Of a DNA stretch of 64,000 nt, positions 11,256 to 20,770 are shown piece after piece. The notes under the pieces were generated by a model. It saw only the letters and a list, made by a program, of their open reading frames with translations, was not told the origin of the DNA and ran no database searches. Position numbers and translations under genes: made by a program. This DNA comes from Asterias amurensis (taxonomy: Eukaryota; Echinodermata; Asteroidea; Forcipulatida; Asteriidae), in NCBI RefSeq assembly GCF_032118995.1, contig NC_092665.1:10148512-10212511 (forward strand). Reading direction: 5' to 3'. Positions within the stretch are counted from its first letter, which is position 1. The number at the start of each line of letters is the position of its first letter.

Positions 11256-13122
11256 TTGTGTTTCTGTTCCGCGTTCGAGTGTAGTCCACAAACACAGTAG
11301 TGACAGCCAATTTTAGGTATTCTAAACCAAACAGTGTTAATTCTTCATGATCACTCACCCATGTCGTCAATGTATTTTCATTTCGAGATCAGATTATTCA
11401 GAACTAGAAAACTACGTTAGATAGAACGTGCAAGCAAAGGATAATATTCATCGATCGTCGTTTTCACATAAAACACACCTGTACAAATTCAACGGGATTC
11501 TTAATTATTGTTCGTATAGCGGAAAATACTGTTGTGCTTAGTTTATACACAGTCCAAGTAGTCCTGGGGAAAAAGTACGAGAGGCTGACAGAACTACAAA
11601 GGTCATAGGTTACTGTACCTGCTACTCGGACGTTCCATTTTTAGTGGGAAACGTTCGTTATAAAATTAATACATAATATTCAAAAACTGTTTCGATCATT
11701 ACAATTTATACTCGAGTGAAAACATGGTGAAATACACTTTATTTTTAACATTTGTGTACAAAATAGTGAATTAAATTATTATGAATTAGATTTAAAAAAT
11801 ACAGCAAATACAAGTATTTACCCCTTTTTGATAAATGAATGCGACCGACTCCAATGCACCTCGGGAAACGTACATTTTTTGATTACGTGCTGTGCCAGTT
11901 TTGTGTTGTGTCGTCTGCTGCATGCTGCATGGCAAACATAAAAATTTAGAAAATCGGAACCAATTCAACTTGAAAATTGGTGAATATACGGTAAGAATTT
12001 AATTCTTTTGAGCATTTTTAAACTGGTTTATTATTATTGCTATTGATTTAGCCAATACTTAGTTGGTATACTTGGTTGGTCAGTCCTCTTCGCCGATGGG
12101 CAGAACTCTCAGTTTTCTCTTGAAATGATGAATGGAGCCACATTTGGTGCAGAAATAAGTGATTCAGGCAAATTGTTCCAAATTTGTATCACTCTATACA
12201 GTTTTGCGATCGTCGAGGCAAAATCAGTGTCACCGACAAACCTAAACATGGATTTGGAGGAAGAAAATTCTCCATCAAATCATGCTATAATTTTTTTTAA
12301 ATACCTTAATTAAAAAAACTAAGAAGTCGGTAAGTTTCTACCAAACACCATTTTGGCATTTTGATTTTGTCAAGAAACGTTTTGTTGTTTGATGCTTGAC
12401 AAAAATTAAAAAGCACAGCTTGTGCCACAGACAGGCAGGATGAAAATGACCATCATCAGATCATCCATGGACACTTGCATTGCAAATGCATGTTCAATTC
12501 AACTTTCAAGTTGTTGAACTTTGGTTTTGACAATAAATAAATTACTTAGTTAGCTCTGCATAATTCTAGACTCTAGTCATGGTCTTGTCATAAATCTTAA
12601 TAAAGTGATTATATAAGAGTAACTATGAACAAAAAATAGGGTAACTATGAATAGTAAACTTGCGGGTACATCCATGGGATATGTGTAAAATCTCTTTTGC
12701 GCCGGGAGTGTTGCTCTGAAAAGAGCCCCTGAACAATCCCTCAAAAAAGAGATTTTACACATGGTTGTACCAAGCGTCACGCAAAAGTTTAATATTTTAT
12801 TATACCCTTATTCTCCACACCATGCAAAGCCAAGCGCCATTGTTTTTTATATGGACACAGGTGTCACGACTGGCCCACACTCTGCCAATTAGAAACACCA
12901 GACGTGGAGCCTAGAGCTTGAATTGAGTCCAATGTTCTTATCTGCTCAGCCATGAAACACCACTCATTGGTTCATTGATACCATTTAGCAATTAGCAACA
13001 AACAAATTAAAACAATAAAATTGAGGAAACTTGGTGGTAATCATAATGTGTTCAATAAAATAAACAAACTTGTTTTTGATACTTTTTGTTCACTACCATC
13101 TAGATAGTAAACTGCAGTCATC
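11256..13122. promoter_or_regulatory. Shared upstream region between divergent XXYLT1-like and MIIP-like genes
   Basis: The two start codons are 1,868 bases apart, head to head, so this region must contain both promoters and any 5' UTR exons. A plausible donor (ATACG|GTAAGAATT) at about 11990, plus strand, could end a non-coding first exon of the MIIP-like gene; its coding exon is preceded by CTGCAG at 13112-13117, a possible acceptor. No coding exon is recognised. A foldback element sits at 12664-12772. Confidence 0.45.
12664..12772. mobile_element. Short foldback/MITE-like element
   Basis: GGGTACATCCATGGGATATG then TGTAAAATCTCTTTT on the left pairs with AAAAGAGATTTTACACAT and GGTTGTACC on the right. 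The centre includes TGCTCTGAAAAGAGC. It lies in the divergent upstream region, nearer the MIIP-like gene. Confidence 0.65.
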
Positions 13123-13313
13123 ATGACTGACATGAGTGACATAGAACGACTTCGAGCCCAGAACTCGTCCCTTCTCAAAGCACTGGAAAAAGGACAGCAC
13201 AACTTGAGGGAATCCGTCAGGTCAACAGTTGCCAGTAGAGGGAGCCCTTCAAACCAGCTTCCAAAAAACGTTCTACGAGAAAAGCCTGCAGAATTAAATG
13301 TCCGATTTCAGAG
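13123..13313 (+). CDS. MIIP: MIIP-like exon 1 (coding)
   Basis: ATG at 13123, the first of two nearby in-frame ATGs (MTDMSD). It codes a short charged helix, then ends at CAG AG|GTACAG, leaving two bases that complete an Arg codon with the next exon. Confidence 0.85.
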
Positions 13314-16300
13314 GTACAGAATACTATAAAAGTAGAAAGCACTAAAATGGAAAGTACACCTTTGGTTTGGGGAACCGTTCAGTTAGTCACGTTTTTGAGA
13401 TTTTTTTCCATAAATCCAGACAGGAAGCATAATCTGCAATTAGCCATTTGCGAGTTAGATTTGAATGTCTGGTACAATGACTCACTTCTAAGGTACGATG
13501 CAATGCTTACATTTATATTCTTCAGACTATGGAGACGCTTTCTATGCCACTTGATTAGGGGCAAGCTTTTGCGTAGTTACGTAAGAGACGGTGAACACCC
13601 ATGCACAATTCTGAATGGATGTGTATGGCACAATATACCAGGGTTTACTCTTTCTGGAGGTTGCTATACAAAATCATAACACATTGTTTGTGTTTGTGTC
13701 AATGACTGTGTTTGGTTTAATCCTATGTTGCATTTCACACACCAGAAACATGACCAAAATGGTGTCTGCAATAAACAACAGAGGCCACACACACAAGTAA
13801 ACAACTCTGAGACAAACAAAGTTAAATCTCTCCTTTTTTCCTTCACAGGGATCCGCTGAACCTATCAACAGTGTCATCAATTCGGCACAAGAACTTGAGT
13901 GGCCATAGAAAACGTCTTACAAGTACACCTAAATACTCAAACCAATCAGCGGACATGATGGAGAATTTAAACACACCCCTAAGTTCAACAACTAACCCAA
14001 CGGAAACTGAAACACCAAATCGATTGTACCAAAGTTTCCTGAGTGAGAGCAGTTCTGCATTTGGACATAGTCCAGAGAAGTTAAAGGAAGCTGAAAAGAG
14101 CATCACAGCCTCCCGAAGACGAGGGACTTCAAAGAGTGGAAGTGGCAGGCGGAAGGGGTCAATCCAAAAGAAATCACCAAAATCACGACCACAGACAGCC
14201 CAACTTTCCTTTACTTCAAATCAGAATAGTCGTGGATCAAGGGCCATGTCAGTTCAGCTGGAAACATCAAGTTTGCTTCCACCGCCACTGTCCGAAAAGG
14301 AGAACATTATGGGTCATGGGTCAAGGTATGGATATCGGCGGCCTCTTGAGTTAGCACATGAGGAATCTTACTACCAGCTGAACAGGGAGAGTCCGCAGGT
14401 TACCAACGAAGGTCGGATACAAAGAAGTTTCGCAGGGCAACTTTTAGCAGATGGGAATGATCGACAGCAGACCAGAAGTCTTGTTGCAGCCAGACCTAAG
14501 TCAATTTTAACAACGCCAGGAGCCAAAATGAACAAGGTGCTGAAAAGAAATAAAAGAATTTGCTGGAAAAAAACTAAGATTTGACATACCCAATAGTTGC
14601 TCTCTTTTACTTGAAATATTAGTAAGATTTGAAGCTTTGAATTAACTGTAAACAAAAATAATATAATGTAGTTTGCAAGAGCTTTTTCATCCGTGGGTCT
14701 TTCCAAAACTGCCAGAGCTAACTATCGCTTCAAGACAGGTCACTTTGTGAAACACAAATATCACACACTCGCCTAAACTGCACGTGCACTGTTGCGCTCA
14801 GTAAATATCATCGATACTTCATTTCCTGAAATTACAAAATGGCAAATCCAGTTAAAAGTTGTTTACGTAAATACTAATTAGTGTCATTCCAAAACAGTGA
14901 CATTTAAAGGTACTGAAACTTGCTGAAAATATTGACAGTAATTAGTTAATTAATAATTTGCATCAAAAATGATTTGCAAAAACTTTTTGATTGTTGGAAG
15001 ATTTGTCAGTTCATGGAACGACTGACGAAATGTGTATATTTTTTAAATAATAGTCAAGTTCAAAGTTTGCAGCATTGTTGTTTCGATATTTGTTTGATAG
15101 TTTTATTAAATTTTGTTTCATCTGTGTTTTCAGTCAAGGAACAGGGTGAGTTTCCGTGGATCCCCAAATGCATCCATCTTGTTTGGCCCAGACACAGACG
15201 TAGCCAACGAAACCCTTAGTAATCGAACCAAACCTCTTCTTGGCTATGATTGGATAGCAGGCTTATTAGATTCAGACTCCCCAACCAATGAGCAGTCAGA
15301 AGATTTCTTTGAAGAGATGCGCCAGTTTCGGCAAGCAAACAGGGAGGAGTGTGTTCACAAGTCATTAACAGAGGAGTAAGTATTCAACAAAATTTGATTT
15401 GGGATTGATCAAAGAACAATTTACTAGAACATCAACCTCCAGACTAACGTGTTCGAGCTATCTATCTATGTAGGCCTATGGGGCCTCCATATTTTGTCAA
15501 ATGTTTTTTGGGGGTGCCAGTCAGACAAGGTGTCGGACAACTCGTCCGTCTGACAACTCGAGCGTTCAGACAACGTGACTTCCAGACGACTAGACTTTGA
15601 GACAGCTCGACCGATATCCAAGACAGGTCAACGGTTGAGCGGTTGACCACTGTTACTTGCATGTTTACACAAATTTCCTGTTAATCCTAACCCTAACCCA
15701 GACCCTTACCCTAACTCTAACCCGCTCGCCCCTTCCCGGCCCTGTGAACGTCCCTTGCTGAGGCCCCTGTCATGGCCATCCGTTGACTTGTCTTGGTCCT
15801 TTAAGTCGAGTTTTCTGACAGTTGAACAAAAACGTTGGTCGAGCTGTCCGGACAGACGTGGTGTCTTGTCCCTCGAGTTGTCGGAACGGTCGAGTTGTCC
15901 GACAGGCGAGTTGTCCAAACACCAGTCAGAAGCCATACGACCGCTTGCATCTGTGTAGCCAGGGATCACTAAGTTTACTATAAAACCTGAGAAGCTTCAA
16001 CCAGGGGATCAACTTAGAAGCATAAGGGGATTTTACTTTTTCTTTCAGATATCAAGCCACAAGGGAAGTGAAGTGGACATACAATAATACTAGAAGTGAG
16101 AGTTTAAGAAAGGCAGTTCTTGTTCATCTACAGGCAATCCCATAGTTAGGCACAACTGTGTTTGTGTGTTATATGCAAATTGGGTTACGATTTATATTCC
16201 TATTATTTCTGCTGACCACACTGTTGATGTTGCTCCCGAGACTCGCCTTTTCAAGATGGCATTGCATATTATGTACCTCTGAATATTGACAGAGTTGCTT

Positions 16301-19300
16301 GTTTCTTTGTTTGTTGCCTTGAACTGTTTTGTTCCCCACCTGTTGTTAATAGCTGACTTTTTATTCTTGTTTTCTTACTTGGTTTCCATTTGTATTTGTC
16401 TACACCTTCACCATCCATTGATCAATACAGTTGTGTACGTTTCAAATGGTGATTGTCAACAACATAAATTGTTTTCAGACCAAATATCACAGCAAGTTTC
16501 CAGATGACCACAGCTCAGTCTGATGAGGAGGTTGCTGATGATGTAGATAAACATACATGTAAGTTTATCCCTGTTGTAATGCAGTTAATTCCTAGAGAAT
16601 TTAAACTTTGTCTTATAACAAATTAGCAAAGGAGGAGGCCCGGGGATCTGCAAACACATCAATCCAAATATTATTTTATTCAGTTCTTGTTTTGATTTTA
16701 TTACACTTCTTACAACATTTGGAAAAACAATGTTAAGAAAAATACAGGGATATGAAAAGATAGTAACACAGAAGGAACTTAGTTTATACACAACAAACCT
16801 TCTAAGAAATGGTTAAAATGTGGCTACAAATTGCAGTGGGTGGCAAGGTGGAACAGGTGACCACTTTGGGGGTTGGGGGTAACAGAAAATGAATTGGGGA
16901 AAAGGGACTTCAACCCGACACACACAAAGCTGGCTAGTTTTTGGTTGACCGGTCCAGGGCTCAACCCACTGGCCTTAGGTCTGCGGTCCAGTGTTAATTT
17001 AGTGTCCTGGTGTATGTTCAATGAGTCTCAACCATGACTAGTCAATGTGTTGTTGGGAAAAACTATTTATAATGAAAGTGTTTTAACTTTAAAACATGTT
17101 GTATTTCTGGCCAGGTATTCATAACTACACATTGAACCCTCGTCTGTTTGCTGTACCTCTACATGGCACCCAGTATGGTGAGAGCTTGTGTGCGGTTTGC
17201 AACGACCGTCGGAAACTGAAGCAGCCAGCCTCCACCTCCCCGTCCTACATACGGTAAATATTCCTTTAACTATAATCAGGTTTGAGTAGAATAGGGAAAA
17301 TGCATGAATTTGAATGCCTGTAATAAAATGTTTTAAAAGATGTTGCTTACGTTAGCCAAAAAAAAAACTATTTGTCGTTTGTTGGTTGGATAGTTTTGGG
17401 GCAAAATTGTCTTACTTAAACCCAGATCATATTTCCTGCGAATGCGATACGAATTTGTACGTAACAAATAATTTGCAACAGTTGAACTGTGTTCAACTCC
17501 TGCGACACATTCACTGCGAACACATCCATGTAACGTCAAAACTCTCTTCGAATTGGTAGGAAGTATGGACCAGGCTTTGTCATGATTCATGGATTATGAA
17601 CTTTGACAAGGTTAAAACCTTGTCAACCTTTTTCAGTCCATCGACACTCCTGGGGTGATGGGTCTTTTTCTTCAGCTGGGCCACGCATCTGGAACTTTCT
17701 ACCACTTAATCATAGATCTTGTCTTTGCATCAGAAAATTGAAGTCCCTTCTCAAAACTTATCTTTGTGGATTGTGCAAATTACATGTCTTTATTATTATT
17801 ATTATTTATTATCTATATATGACAGTGTGAGTATACCAAGGTCAACCCTAGCCTCTCCATACAGGATCCGACCTCATCGAAGAAAGAGCTATGACCCTAC
17901 TGACTCTGTTGGACTGTCTCAGGTAAACACATACTCACTTAATACAAATGTTTGTGAGAGATCACCTAACATCATGAGGCCACGGTCCGCCACTCCAAGG
18001 TGTGGGCTACCACTTGGCTGGTTTGGGCCATCGACCCAAATCAACTGCCACCAGTGGCACATGGCACCTATTGCTGGGTTGAAACATGGTTATCCCCTTC
18101 ATACATGTAAGGATGTAGGCAAGGGTATCATCTACTTGGAGCCAGACTGGTAGAGCTGAATGCAATACCTTCCCAACTTATTACGAAGCAATTATGGTTT
18201 AAGTGCCTTGCTCAGGGACACAAAGGAAAGTGTCATGACCAGGATTTAAACTATAGGCCTACAACAGTACTTTTAAATCATACTTCTGTATTTATATCAA
18301 TAAATATCAACTAGATAAATTGTTCTTCATTTAAAGAAAAGTTGCAATTGTTTTCTTTGGCTTTGTTTTATTTGTAGCATTGTCTAGCTGGTTGGGAGAG
18401 CTCTAAACCATCTATGCTGCCAACAGCTTCCAATATTGATCTTAAAGACTCTATAAACAAGATGGGAACCAATGTGCTTAATCTTATGGTAAGTTAACTC
18501 AACTACTTTGATAAAGATAGAAGTCTGAAGTGCAATTATCTACTCCTGTTCAAGTCTTTAGTTTCTTGACCTATCCATGTCAAATCCATTGCCCATTTTT
18601 GTAATGACGATTTGTTTAATTACCAGGCGTGTTAATACCCAGCTTAGTTTCACCCATCTAGAGTTAGTCTATCACCTATCTGATGAAACATATCACCCAG
18701 TTATCACCAATCTTTTAACCATGTCTAGTCTGTTCGATTATGACTATATTTGTAAACGTGTAACTGTTACTGAAACGATCGGTTACATGTGTAGCCGTCC
18801 GTTCAATAAAAAAATTCTATCTAGAAATATGTTTAAAACTGTTAACCGCGTATGAGATCAAAAACAGGGTGTCCTCATCACAACATTTAAACTTCGTGCA
18901 ATCACCCTGCAAGATATATCAAAGATTTAGCAAATAATAATAATAGCAAAACAAAATGAATTTATGTTACATTAGATAGTAAAATACTGTGTTTGTTCAT
19001 CCAATGTATCCTAAAATTCTGTAGTGTTTTAGTAGGCTAAACTTTCCATGCAACTGTGCTCTGCAAAAACCAGTTTTACAAATCCATTGTGTCGATCACA
19101 ACTATTCACTACAATCATAATCTACTTACAAAACACAATTAGACATCAGTGACACATTCCCTCAATCCTTTCAGCGTGAATTTTACTATGTTGTGCCTGC
19201 AGCAAACATGACGCAATGCATCTTTGGAATTATAAATTAGTCGTGACTAGTGTCAAAGGCTATTTCAAGTAGTACATTTCACTAGTCGAACAGGCCTAAT

Positions 19301-19922
19301 GTGTGCTATAAATTAAAGCCATTATACACTTTCGGTAAACAGTATTGCCCAAGTCCCGCACTTCGTGTATCACAACTTATGTATAAAATAACAAACCAGT
19401 AAAATTTAGGCTCAATTGGTCATCGGAGTCGGGAGAAAATAACGGGAAAACCCACTCTTGTTTCCGCACGTTTCGCCGTGTCATGACATGTGTTTAAAAT
19501 AAATCCGTAATTCTCGCTATCGAGAATTGATATCGTTTTAATGTTTTCTCAAAAAGTAAAGCATTTCATGGGTATTATTTCAAGAAAAGTCTTTCACCAT
19601 TACCTTCTGTAAACCCTGTAAATTATTTGTAAATCTGTGAACTTTTTTATTTTTTTCTGTACCAAAAGTGTATAATGGCTTTAAAGTAATTATTTACTGA
19701 AACATTATCTTTGATATAATTATCCAACAGTCTTATCCAGCACAAGACCGAACCTTCCAAGAGAGTCGCTCCGGTCGAGCTTCAAGAATATCCAAGCACA
19801 CCCAGGACCTTCTGAATCGCTCTCATGCCCTTCAACTTGACCTACAGAAGCTTGAGAGAGTTGGTATGTCTGTAGCCCGCCTCCCACCAAGACCAAATTC
19901 TTCCTCATACTATGTTGTCTAA
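13123..19922 (+). CDS. MIIP: Migration and invasion-inhibitory protein-like (MIIP), complete 8-exon coding model
   Basis: Exons 13123-13313, 13849-14536, 15134-15375, 16479-16558, 17115-17253, 17865-17922, 18378-18488 and 19731-19922 join in frame to 566 aa. Human MIIP is 388 aa. Recognition rests on the N-terminal helix (DIERLRAQNSSLLKALEKGQ), the block KPLLGYDWIAGLLD (about 327-339) with FFEEMRQFRQANREEC behind it, the short Cys-containing segment (Cys401, then CAVC at 426-429) after which human MIIP has paired CxxC, and RPHRRKSYDPTDSVGL followed by HCLAGWE. Residues 65-293 are disordered and Ser/Arg-rich, with a KEN box (SEKENIMG) at about 214-216. Human MIIP is described as a cytoplasmic protein that binds IGFBP2 and cell-cycle or cytoskeletal partners; function in an invertebrate is inference only. 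The most doubtful point is whether an extra small exon lies near 16050. Confidence 0.88.
13849..14536 (+). CDS. MIIP: MIIP-like exon 2 (disordered Ser/Arg-rich region with KEN box)
   Basis: Acceptor CTTCACAG precedes base 13849. The frame stays open for 688 bases. The donor AACAAG|GTGCTG was chosen because joining here gives KSILTTPGAKMNK-SRNRVSF, which parallels human MIIP RSIL..LSKPRVTF. It has several SP/TP sites, a basic stretch (ASRRRGTSKSGSGRRKG) and KEN. Confidence 0.85.
15134..15375 (+). CDS. MIIP: MIIP-like exon 3 (LGYDWIAG core block)
   Basis: Acceptor TGTTTTCAG, donor GAGGA|GTAAGT. It codes the most diagnostic block, PLLGYDWIAGLLDSD, and the Glu-rich helix FFEEMRQFRQANREEC. Confidence 0.92.
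15514..15928. repeat. Complex repeat with GTCGGACAACTCG/CGAGTTGTCCGAC arms and telomere-like core
   Basis: Near the left end GTGTCGGACAACTCG and TCTGACAACTCGAG occur. The right end carries CGAGTTGTCCGACAGGCG, AGTTGTCCAAACACC and AGTC in reverse-complement relation. The centre (about 15682-15722) holds degenerate CCCTAA repeats. It is markedly more GC-rich than its surroundings and lies in a MIIP intron. Confidence 0.6.
16050..16073 (+). CDS. Possible 24-nt micro-exon of the MIIP-like gene (uncertain)
   Basis: A very strong acceptor (TTTTTCTTTCAG) ends at 16049. Following sequence stays in frame with exon 3. A weak donor (GTGAA|GTGGAC) 24 bases on would return the correct phase for the exon at 16479, adding EYQATREVK-like residues. 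Without that donor the frame reaches a stop at about 16143. Exon 3 also joins 16479 directly in frame, so this piece may be skipped, an alternative end, or not an exon. Confidence 0.25.
16479..16558 (+). CDS. MIIP: MIIP-like exon 4
   Basis: Acceptor TTGTTTTCAG, donor CATACAT|GTAAGT, 80 bases. It codes PNITASFQMTTAQSDEE.. and ends KHT plus the first base of the Cys401 codon. Confidence 0.8.
17115..17253 (+). CDS. MIIP: MIIP-like exon 5 (Cys-containing segment)
   Basis: Acceptor CTGGCCAG, donor TACATACG|GTAAAT. It codes IHNYTLNPRLFAVPLHG and ESLCAVCNDRRK, corresponding to human MIIP YRVNRRLFLVPVDPG and CRLCR. The CAVC pair is kept. In front, only one Cys (HTCIH) corresponds to the human CxxC. 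Confidence 0.85.
17637..17830 (+). mobile_element. 3' fragment of a non-LTR (LINE) retrotransposon reverse transcriptase
   Basis: The plus-strand frame contains SWGDGSFSSAGPRIWNFLP followed by KLKSLLKTYL, the typical C-terminal tail of CR1/Jockey/Rex-like LINE polyproteins (GxRSFSxAGPRLWNxLP, then FKxxLKTxLF). It ends in a TTATTATTATT-type tract, as LINE 3' ends often do. Only this last part is present. It is inserted in a MIIP intron just upstream of exon 6. Confidence 0.7.
17865..17922 (+). CDS. MIIP: MIIP-like exon 6 (RPHRRKSYDPTDS)
   Basis: Acceptor CCATACAG, donor CTCAG|GTAAAC, 58 bases. It codes the second diagnostic MIIP block, matching human HIHRRKSFDASDT. Confidence 0.9.
18196..18265. 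repeat. Fragment of a dispersed SINE-like repeat
   Basis: TTAAGTGCCTTGCTCAGGGA followed by CACAAAGGAAAGTGTCATGA and CCAGGATTTAAAC resembles the stretch at 40307-40366, where the tRNA B-box-like GGTTCGAACC is intact. Only a 3'-type fragment is present. Confidence 0.45.
18378..18488 (+). CDS. MIIP: MIIP-like exon 7
   Basis: Acceptor TTTGTAG, donor CTTATG|GTAAGT, exactly 37 codons in phase 0. It starts HCLAGWESSKPS, parallel to human HCLLGWDIFPPK. Confidence 0.85.
19313..19684. mobile_element. MITE-like element, family A
   Basis: Termini TTAAAGCCATTATACACTTT and AAAGTGTATAATGGCTTTAA form a 20-base perfect inverted repeat extended by GGTA/TACC. The internal AAAATAAC, GCTCAATTGGTCATCG matches the copy at 2336-2719. 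It ends about 45 bases before the last MIIP exon. Confidence 0.8.
19731..19922 (+). CDS. MIIP: MIIP-like last coding exon
   Basis: Acceptor TATCCAACAG, 63 codons, TAA at 19920-19922. It codes a helical stretch (SKHTQDLLNRSHALQLDLQK) and a tail RLPPRPNSSSYYVV. This tail is not obviously conserved with vertebrate MIIP, but the frame and acceptor are sound. Confidence 0.75.
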   Translation, partial: SYPAQDRTFQESRSGRASRISKHTQDLLNRSHALQLDLQKLERVGMSVARLPPRPNSSSYYVV

Positions 19923-20403
19923 AACTGATTTATATTTCTGGATTTTTTGCGATATATTGTTCTCAAATCTTCTTTGCTTTCAAACTATTGTGTAAGGCAA
20001 TTTATTACAAATGATATGGGTTGAAAAAACAGTTCAGGTATGTTGCCCACTTTTGTAAGAAGCGATATTAAAATTTGTGCAACACTTTTGATCATTCCGT
20101 CACCCTTAAGGTGATCCCCTGGCTGCCGCTTCACAGGTTGTAATGTAATCTTGGGTGTGATCCCTGGCTACACGGCAAATAATAGAAATGGATTGACAAA
20201 ATAGAGACTGCCAACATAGGGCTTGATATCTAAATTGATAGGGCATGTTAATTCGGAGGTCGTTGGTAAACATTTCTTTTTTTAATACCAAACCATTTAA
20301 AATTTACCTAGTCAGTTTCCCTTAGTTTATTGTTTGATAACATTTTATTAAATATCCCTTATTACTTTATTTCTGAAATATATTCATAAAAATACACTGC
20401 TAC

Positions 20404-20409
20404 AATAAA
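20404..20409 (+). terminator. Candidate poly(A) signal of the MIIP-like gene
   Basis: AATAAA about 480 bases after the stop codon. A second AATAAA follows at about 21650. Confidence 0.35.
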
Positions 20410-20621
20410 TAATTTCCTCCTAATAAAAAAACAAGCTACTCCTGTAATCGGCAGATGGGTCATGTCAAGTGCCTGAAGTTATGATTGGGTTGCCAGCCTA
20501 AAGGTTTCTGGTCACGTTTATGTCTTTTTGACTCATATCTTCCAATTCAAAAATGCACACCAATTCTTTGCAAATCTGGACAACCTACTTCTAGATCCTG
20601 ACTAATGACAAGCTTCAAACT

Positions 20622-20770
20622 GGGGTGGATTTCACAAAGAGTTAGGACTTTTGCTAACTTAGGACTAGTCCTAGGAGATATAAAAAACGTATGGCTAGTC
20701 CTAAGTTAGGACGAGTAACTCGTCCTAACTAGAGATAAGACTAGTCCTAACTCTTTGTGAAATCGACCCC
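20622..20770. mobile_element. MITE-like element of family B, well preserved
   Basis: Left terminus GGGGTGGATTTCACAAAGAG then TTAGGAC. Right terminus GTCCTAACTCTTTGTGAAAT then CGACCCC. The inverted termini are nearly perfect over about 26 bases. The interior is made of ACTTAGGAC/GTCCTAAGT words. It is downstream of MIIP. Confidence 0.8.

Noticed and set aside
11256..11291. Extending the XXYLT1-like protein upstream to a TTG
   Set aside because: There is no ATG before an in-frame TAA upstream; the first ATG is at 11255.
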